Part shown: positions 20,101 through 25,145 of the stretch, piece by piece
Layout of the letters: every line of letters begins with the position of its first letter
Numbering within the stretch: position 1 is the stretch's first letter
DNA from: Triparma columacea
Taxonomy: Eukaryota; Sar; Bolidophyceae; Parmales; Triparmaceae
DNA: 25,145 nucleotides
Assembly (NCBI GenBank): GCA_030267965.1
Contig: BRYA01000861.1
Coordinates: 1 to 25,145, forward strand
Direction of reading: 5' to 3'
Position numbers and translations under genes: made by a program
Notes under the pieces: generated by a model
What the model saw: only the letters and a program-made list of their open reading frames with translations
Database searches by the model: none
What the model was told of the DNA's origin: nothing

Positions 20101-21286
20101 ATCCAGCCGTCGGACGCAATGTTGTAGGTGATCGTAGTCGTGGGGGTAAAGGTTACGGTCAGGGTCGCACATTGAGAAGATGGAGGGAGGTTGGGGGTAA
20201 AGAGGAGGGCAATGCTACCGCAGAGGGTAGGGTAGAGGGAGTGGGTGGACGAGGCTAAAAGGCTCGTAGAGGATAGGGTTGCGGAGGAGGTAGAGGAGGG
20301 GAAGGAGGAAAACTCTCCAAATAGATCGCGAAGCAGCCGAATCGCGTGGACACCAACGTCACGGAGAGGCGAGGAAGGAGAGGAACGCCAGGAGGTCGAG
20401 GAACGCTCCTGTGAAAGGGTGAGTGAATAGGAGGCTGGAGGCCCGTAGGCAATAATGGAGGAGAAAAAGGAGGAGCGAAACTTCAAATAGGAGGGCTTGA
20501 GGATCCAATTCTCCAAAACGGCTATGTTGGCTCTTCTCGTGTACATCAGGTGTGACAGAAAGGAGGGAGGAAGGGCCGAGAGAGATGGGAGCGCGGGCTT
20601 TTCAGTAATCACAGACAGATTGGGGTAATTTGTCGAGAGATGTCGTAAGTAGGAGGGGAGAGTATCGGGAGGAACAGTGAGAATAACCACCTGAAGGCCG
20701 GAGAAAAAGGCGGGGGGGGGAAGTGACATAGAGGAAGAGGAGGAGGAGGTGAAGGAAGGTATGGCAGGGGAGGAGGGGACATTGTGGCGCTTCAAACAAT
20801 TTACACATTTGGCGATAGACGTCTGACTAGGAGAATAAAGAGCCCCTATCCGTATAGTTCCGTGCGCGTGAAGCTTGCAGAGGTGAGGAAGGTGAGCTTT
20901 AAGAAAGAACCAACTCCCACAACCAATCACCCCGACGTTGAGGCCGTGAGAAACAGGAGGAGGAGAGGAAGAGGAAGGGACAGAGGGAGAGAGTCGCGTT
21001 GACGACTGCGGAGGAATCGAGGCGACAGCAAGTGCAGAGCGATCTATACCTCGCCGAGCATCGGCTGAGGGTGGAATTTGGGGAGACGGTGAGTGGGGAA
21101 AGGAAGGGGTCAGGTGGGGGGAACTAGAGAAAGGCGGCATTGAGAGGCATAAGATAGATACCCCCAACACGTACCCCTTTCTTTCTTTTGACGCTTTCTC
21201 ATGGCTTGTTCGAGCTTCTTTGTGGCTCGTTCTCTACCAATCCGAGCCTTCCTCTCCTCATGAGTCTCGATTCGATTCGAACTCAT
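17195..21286 (-). CDS. Three-enzyme fusion: Gfo/Idh/MocA oxidoreductase - lactone oxidase-like flavoprotein - GT2 glycosyltransferase
   Basis: The model has six exons: 21286-21175, 21064-20001, 19912-18887, 18792-18375, 18306-17870, 17785-17195 (1,215 aa); every join keeps phase. Residues 79-404 are a Gfo/Idh/MocA dehydrogenase: Rossmann VGVIGCG, catalytic-region ITEKPA, and DVGVHAIRLLRDL. Its C-terminal GLRDVAVLDALL is on the next exon, so the apparent stop at 19947 is intronic. Residues 415-796 resemble D-arabinono-/L-gulono-lactone oxidase (ALO): YTN start, TVAGCISTGSHGSS FAD loop, and terminal HFGKWHP. Residues 819 on are a GT2 fold (LSVIMPVYN, SDDCSSDGSYEYL, FMESDD metal site). The tail (VWSVGKTLDGWVEDL) recalls human B3GNTL1. 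Pro-rich linkers separate the units. An exon-1 coiled, basic segment precedes them. Likely substrates are sugars or sugar lactones, but none can be named. No signal peptide is seen. Confidence 0.85.
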
Positions 21287-22000
21287 GAGGTGAGACCACA
21301 ACTTAACAATTTTAATTTGCGTTAGCTGTATGGTCGGCAGATTTTGGTGAAAATTTTGCACAAAAAATTCATGTCTAAGGATGAGGTTCAAACATTATAA
21401 TAACATCAACATCGATTCAATTTTGTATCATACTATTTTAAATTGACGATTGGTCTCCAAATAAATATATTAAATTTCAATAATAGATTTGAATTTCAAG
21501 AATTTTTTCTTATCGCTCATATCTTTATGTAGAGAGATAAATTGTATTTTTAGACACCATAAAAGCAATTGAATAATTGAAGACATAATTTAAAATATTT
21601 TTTTGTATTATTCTCAGGGATGCTTTTACAAATCAAATTTATCGATGAAGTCATGAACATGATCAAACTAAGTGATGTCTTAGTCTTAGAACCGTAGAAA
21701 ATTTTCAACAAATTTTCACAAAATTTACTGTCATTAACCTAGACCTGGTCCGTATTCAACAGTATAAAGGTGAGACTTACTATGCGATAAGATTGCTTCA
21801 GGTGTCACATTAGTCACGCACTAGCCTTACAGTTTAAATCTGTTGGGTCTTCTCAAGAGCTCGGTGTGTTCTGCCTGGCCTTATAACCCCTGGTCTCTTC
21901 CTCACCTCTTATACCCTCCAATCGCACACAAATAGACACACAGGGGGGCAGTGAAATAGGCTTTCACGCTGACTGCAAGAGATTGTCACAAAAAAAGAGG
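21287..22000. other. A/T-rich divergent intergenic region
   Basis: This 714-bp region separates the 5' ends of the fusion gene and the LRRC57-like gene. From about 21295 to 21760 it is markedly A/T-rich against the G/C-rich surroundings, with no open frame of note. The right part (about 21830-21960) is C/T-rich and is probably leader of the LRR gene. I recognise no RNA gene or mobile element. Confidence 0.6.
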
Positions 22001-23171
22001 ATGGGCAACACTGGGTCCTCGAAGCCAAAAAACAAGACTGGCAAATCGGTGGTGGCGCAAAAGCTGGCAAATGCGTCGAAGCTTGGGGTTCTCTCGCTTT
22101 CTGAGCACAAGCTAAAGAAGGTTCCTGAGAAGGTTTTGGGCATTGAAAAGCTCACAACCCTTGACCTGTCCAAGAACGCCCTCACCAATGGCGACAACGT
22201 TCTGCAGCTGATCCCGGCAAGGCTGCCGAAGCTCAAGACTCTTAACCTTGACAGCAACAAACTGTACTGCGGGTCCCTCCCGGATTTTTCTTGCTCCAAC
22301 CTCCAGACTTTGCAGGTGAGAGGAGAACTGAAGGAGAAGGAAGGAAGGAGCATTTACTTTGCACTCGCGCCCTCCGCTCGTCGCACGACCTCACCCCCGT
22401 CGCTTGTCGCTACGACCCCCCCCCCCAGCTCTCCCACAACTCACTTGGGCTCCAACCCCCCAAGACGAACGGACCCCTGCTGAGTGGCCCCCCCGTCCCT
22501 GCATTACCCCAATCTATCAAAGCCATCCACCTCTCCTTCAACGCTCTCGCCTCTATACCATCCCAACTCGTTTCTTCTAACCTGACGTCGCTTCGGGTTA
22601 TTGATCTCAGCGACAACAACCTGTCGGGAGTTCTCCCACCTGAGATGAGCGTTCTGACAGGGCTCGTCGAGCTCAAGCTTGACAGGAACTCCATCTCAGG
22701 CGTCGACGCTAGTATCTTTGAAAACTCGGGCTGGTGTAAGGTGAGACATGGTCGAAATGGGGAAATTCCAAGCAGGAGGAGTGCAGCGACTACAATGGAG
22801 GGCCAGCTATTGAACAGCTATCTCACACAGTTCAAACTCTAACAAATTCCTTCCCGCGGCTCGCCTCGCTCACCGCATTCGCTCACTATCACTTGCTCCC
22901 TTCGTTGCCCTTGCTTATATCTCTGTAGCTCAAAGTCCTCAGCCTGGAGGATAATCAAATCAAGAGCACCGGATCGCCCCAGTCCCTCCCCGCCGAACTC
23001 TTCACAGCCACGTGCCTCCATGACCTCAACCTGAGAAACAACCCTCTGCAAAAGAGAGAGCTTATGGACTTTGAGGGCTTTGACACCTTCCTCGAGAAAA
23101 GGGGCGAGGTTAAAAAGAAGGACCTTGACGGTGGCGCCATGGCAAACTTATCCTTATGTGGGCTTGACTGA
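22001..23171 (+). CDS. LRRC57-like N-myristoylated leucine-rich repeat protein, 289 aa
   Basis: Exons 22001-22315, 22429-22740 and 22929-23171 are joined in phase 0. The start MGNTGSS at 22001 is a textbook N-myristoylation signal and shows this ATG is right, although the frame is open a little further upstream. LRRs run from KLGVLSLSEHKLKKVP through LTTLDLSKNAL, LKTLNLDSNKL, LRVIDLSDNNLSG, LVELKLDRNSI and LKVLSLEDNQI. The end, ELMDFEGFDTFLEKRGEVKKKDL, matches the ELxGYDxYMER-type tail of LRRC57. LRRC57 is a small membrane-attached LRR protein found across eukaryotes whose function is poorly known. The second repeat block has a Pro/Gly insertion (LQPPKTNGPLLSGPPVPALP) not typical of the animal protein. 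The second intron contains the CTAACAAATTCC branch-point block and a CGGCTCGCCTCGCTCACCGC stretch. Confidence 0.92.
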
Positions 23172-24119
23172 ACAAATTCATGCAGCGAAAATAAAAGAGA
23201 ACCGTAACGAAAATTGACACAGAATTCAAGCACTTTATGGATTACAATGCGGGGGTTGGTTTGGGCGGGTTGGGTTTGAAGGAGGGAATGGGAGGGTGGA
23301 GGAAATGTGATGAAGGTTGTTTCAAAGCTATAGTATTTTTGCATATAGGGAGGAAGGCGACAGTACCGAGGGCGTTGAGAGGAAGTCTGTGTATATAGGG
23401 TCCGTGCGACTCTTTGGGTCGATTTGAGGGATTGGGAAGGAGGAGGAAGGGTGCGCATATAGATACAATTTTGTTATTGGGAAGTTATAGCGTACTTGAA
23501 ATGGCAATCCGGGAACAAAAGCCGATCTTCGGACTGGAAACACGAAGACATGGAGGCATAGACGAAGTTCAAGGTGGGAACTATTCACTTTCCAAAACCT
23601 TCAAAACAATTTCTGAATACATTAACCTCATTTACATCGCATTGTCGCATTCGTTGCAACAAGAAGATCGATAATACTACACAACACTCAGAAAATAGAG
23701 TTTGACGGCTTTAAGTGTTGACTGAAGCATAATATTAGCTCACACCACTCCCGGCCAACGTCGTGAGCACAAGCAATTTAGTTCTCATTTGGAAGGTGAG
23801 AATGTGAAGAGAGGGACGAAAAGGCTTGAAATTGGATCGGAGCGGTATATTGAGGGGTTCTATGTGCCTGATCGTGATGATGAGGCCTGCCCCCACCCTG
23901 CAACTTGCCTTCCAGATGAGGACTGGCGTTGGGCACTTGCGATGGACTCTCACAGATTGGGTGATTTTGGAAAAGATAAAAACGCGCAATAATGAACCAC
24001 TATACGAGTATGCCAATTTGCGATATCTTTACTCACACCAAAAAAACGCCGCTCCGCCACCTTTTTTTAACGCACGTCGATCGCGAACGCATGATTTTTA
24101 GCACCCAATTAAGATCGTC
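23172..24119. other. Intergenic region, no gene seen
   Basis: This 948-bp region follows the LRRC57-like stop and precedes the START-like gene. All frames are short, without plausible domains, splice logic or biased codons. I found no tRNA cloverleaf, tandem repeat or mobile element. Both gene flanks presumably carry the 3' end signals of the first gene and the promoter of the second. Confidence 0.55.
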
Positions 24120-25145
24120 ATGGAGGGCGAGGTTGAAGCAGATGCGGGAGTCGTGTATGACGCCGGCGAGACCAACTATGCCTCCGAGCCCCCCTCAGGC
24201 CCCAATCAGACACCCTCCGCAATACACGGTCCCGTAGATATCAATTACACAGCTCTTGATCCCGAACAAGGTAAACTTGTCAAGCTTCTGGATGACCGAG
24301 GAGCCGTTGAAGGCCTCATCGACAACTCTATCGGCGACGATGTGAAAGTCTTAGGGCTTGCCGGTGTTTTCCACAACGAGCGCGACAAGATCATTGACTT
24401 TCTCCTCACCGATTGTGAGCAGGGCAAGTTCCGAAGGAAGACCCTCCAGGAGTATGACGAAAAGGAAGGAGTCGTTCACAGACTCGTCTACTGGCAGCAC
24501 TACGGCAGCGGGAATAAGTTTGTTGACTTTCTCCTCGACGTGAAAATCGTATCTCCTGACAAATCGACGAAGATTATGGAATTAACATCCCTTGATGAGG
24601 ATGACCTTTCTGATGAGGCAACTGCGATGCTTTCCGAAATTCTAGCGTCGATAAAGACCAAGACTGTCAAGCGAGCTGTCATTAAGGGCAAGCTCAGCTT
24701 CACTGACTTTGAGTTTGGACAAACTGCAGTCACCATGGTAGGAACTCTTAAGGCAGAGGAGAGGGTAACAGAGATGAAACCAGAAGTTGATTTTCGCTCA
24801 AACAAAAGCTCAAAGAGTGCGCGTCCTAGTTTCAAGAGTGCGGGCACTAGTTTCAAAAGTGACGGGAAAAGCGACACCAAGTCTGCCTATACCTCATTGA
24901 GGGGAATTCTCAGTGAAGTAATGGATGAGTTCAGACAGCCTGCTGTCATTGATGAGAGGAGGAAAAGACATTTTGTGGAGGAGGTCATGCCAAGGGTACC
25001 GCCTCTGACAATAGAGGAGGACGCAATGTTGGAGAGAGTTGGGAGGCTAGAGAAGGAACTTCACACAAAGGGGAAGAGAGTCAAGGGGACATTGAAGGAA
25101 GACATTGACAAGTTCCGGTGGAGAAAGGGAGACAATGTGTGGGCA
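24120..25145 (+). CDS. START-like domain protein, N-terminal part (runs off the window)
   Basis: From ATG 24120 one frame stays open for 342 codons to the last base; the gene continues beyond the window. The first 40 residues are acidic and disordered. Then comes a globular region whose alternating helices and strands (VKVLGLAGVFHNERDKI, GVVHRLVYWQHYG, FVDFLLDVKIVSP) look like a START/Bet v1 helix-grip lipid-binding fold. A long helix then follows (EATAMLSEILASIKTKT). A Ser/Lys-rich spacer with repeated SFKSAGTSFKSDGKSDTKS-like units and a charged segment (EERVTEMK to EEVMPRVPP) close the visible part. No signal peptide. START domains carry sterols or phospholipids or serve as ligand sensors, often fused to signalling domains in stramenopiles; the C-terminal partner, if any, is unseen. 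The family assignment rests on fold-like patterns only. Confidence 0.6.
   Translation, partial: MEGEVEADAGVVYDAGETNYASEPPSGPNQTPSAIHGPVDINYTALDPEQGKLVKLLDDRGAVEGLIDNSIGDDVKVLGLAGVFHNERDKIIDFLLTDCEQGKFRRKTLQEYDEKEGVVHRLVYWQHYGSGNKFVDFLLDVKIVSPDKSTKIMELTSLDEDDLSDEATAMLSEILASIKTKTVKRAVIKGKLSFTDFEFGQTAVTMVGTLKAEERVTEMKPEVDFRSNKSSKSARPSFKSAGTSFKSDGKSDTKSAYTSLRGILSEVMDEFRQPAVIDERRKRHFVEEVMPRVPPLTIEEDAMLERVGRLEKELHTKGKRVKGTLKEDIDKFRWRKGDNVWA

Noticed and set aside
19947..21170. Gfo/Idh/MocA frame as a stand-alone gene ending at 19947
   Set aside because: The enzyme would lack its C-terminal helix, which is present in phase after an intron with good donor, branch and acceptor signals; the next frame also has no ATG.
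22955..23588. Minus-strand frames downstream of the LRRC57-like gene
   Set aside because: They partly mirror the last exon, have no recognisable domain and no splice logic.
1..25145. tRNA, rRNA, transposase or integrase genes
   Set aside because: No cloverleaf, rRNA core sequence, or transposase/reverse transcriptase motif was recognised in either strand by eye; a tRNAscan and Rfam search would settle it.

Overview
This is nuclear DNA of a unicellular eukaryote. Nearly every gene has short spliceosomal introns with GTGAG-type donors. Many introns end in a recurring CACTAACGCAACC branch-point block followed by a pyrimidine-rich 'GCTCGCTTCGCTCGCCGCAG'-like stretch. The products are eukaryotic: TOP3B, TIM50, an LRRC57-like protein, a voltage-sensing phosphatase, and LOV and START-like domains. 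Gene content (a BspA-type LRR protein, a small secreted EGF-like protein, a LOV domain on an unusual effector) and the C/G-rich low-complexity introns fit a stramenopile alga. A parmalean/bolidophyte such as Triparma is my best guess; this is inference, not proof.

Layout, left to right: (1) 155-3878 (+), a LOV domain fused to a voltage-sensor and PTEN-type phosphatase/C2 protein. (2) 4144-4836 (-), BspA-type leucine-rich repeat protein. (3) 5420-6216 (+), unrecognised single-helix membrane protein. (4) 6304-7483 (-), unrecognised membrane protein whose intron carries three 91-bp tandem repeats. (5) 7929-9002 (+), secreted EGF-repeat protein. (6) a 3 x 59-bp repeat at 9401-9575. (7) 9597-13611 (-), DNA/RNA topoisomerase III beta with RGG boxes at both ends, interrupted by a 45-base assembly gap (10224-10268). 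(8) 13761-15406 (+), TIM50. (9) 15589-17118 (+), intronless zinc-binding coiled-coil protein. (10) 17195-21286 (-), a three-enzyme fusion: Gfo/Idh/MocA oxidoreductase, sugar-lactone oxidase-like flavoprotein, and B3GNTL1-like GT2 glycosyltransferase. (11) 22001-23171 (+), LRRC57-like N-myristoylated LRR protein. (12) 24120-25145 (+), a START-like protein running off the end.

These are independent nuclear genes, not operons; TOP3B/TIM50 share a 149-bp divergent promoter. Two genes stand out. The first may couple a blue-light-type sensor and membrane voltage to phosphoinositide dephosphorylation in one polypeptide. The second appears to put sugar oxidation or reduction, lactone oxidation and glycosyl transfer on one chain. 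A third theme is the introns: several share extended sequence beyond splice signals, and in two minus-strand genes a similar module lies in antisense inside the intron, as expected of introner-like insertions.

Exon joins were worked out by hand from frame, phase, splice dinucleotides and recalled family patterns; no alignment or search was run.
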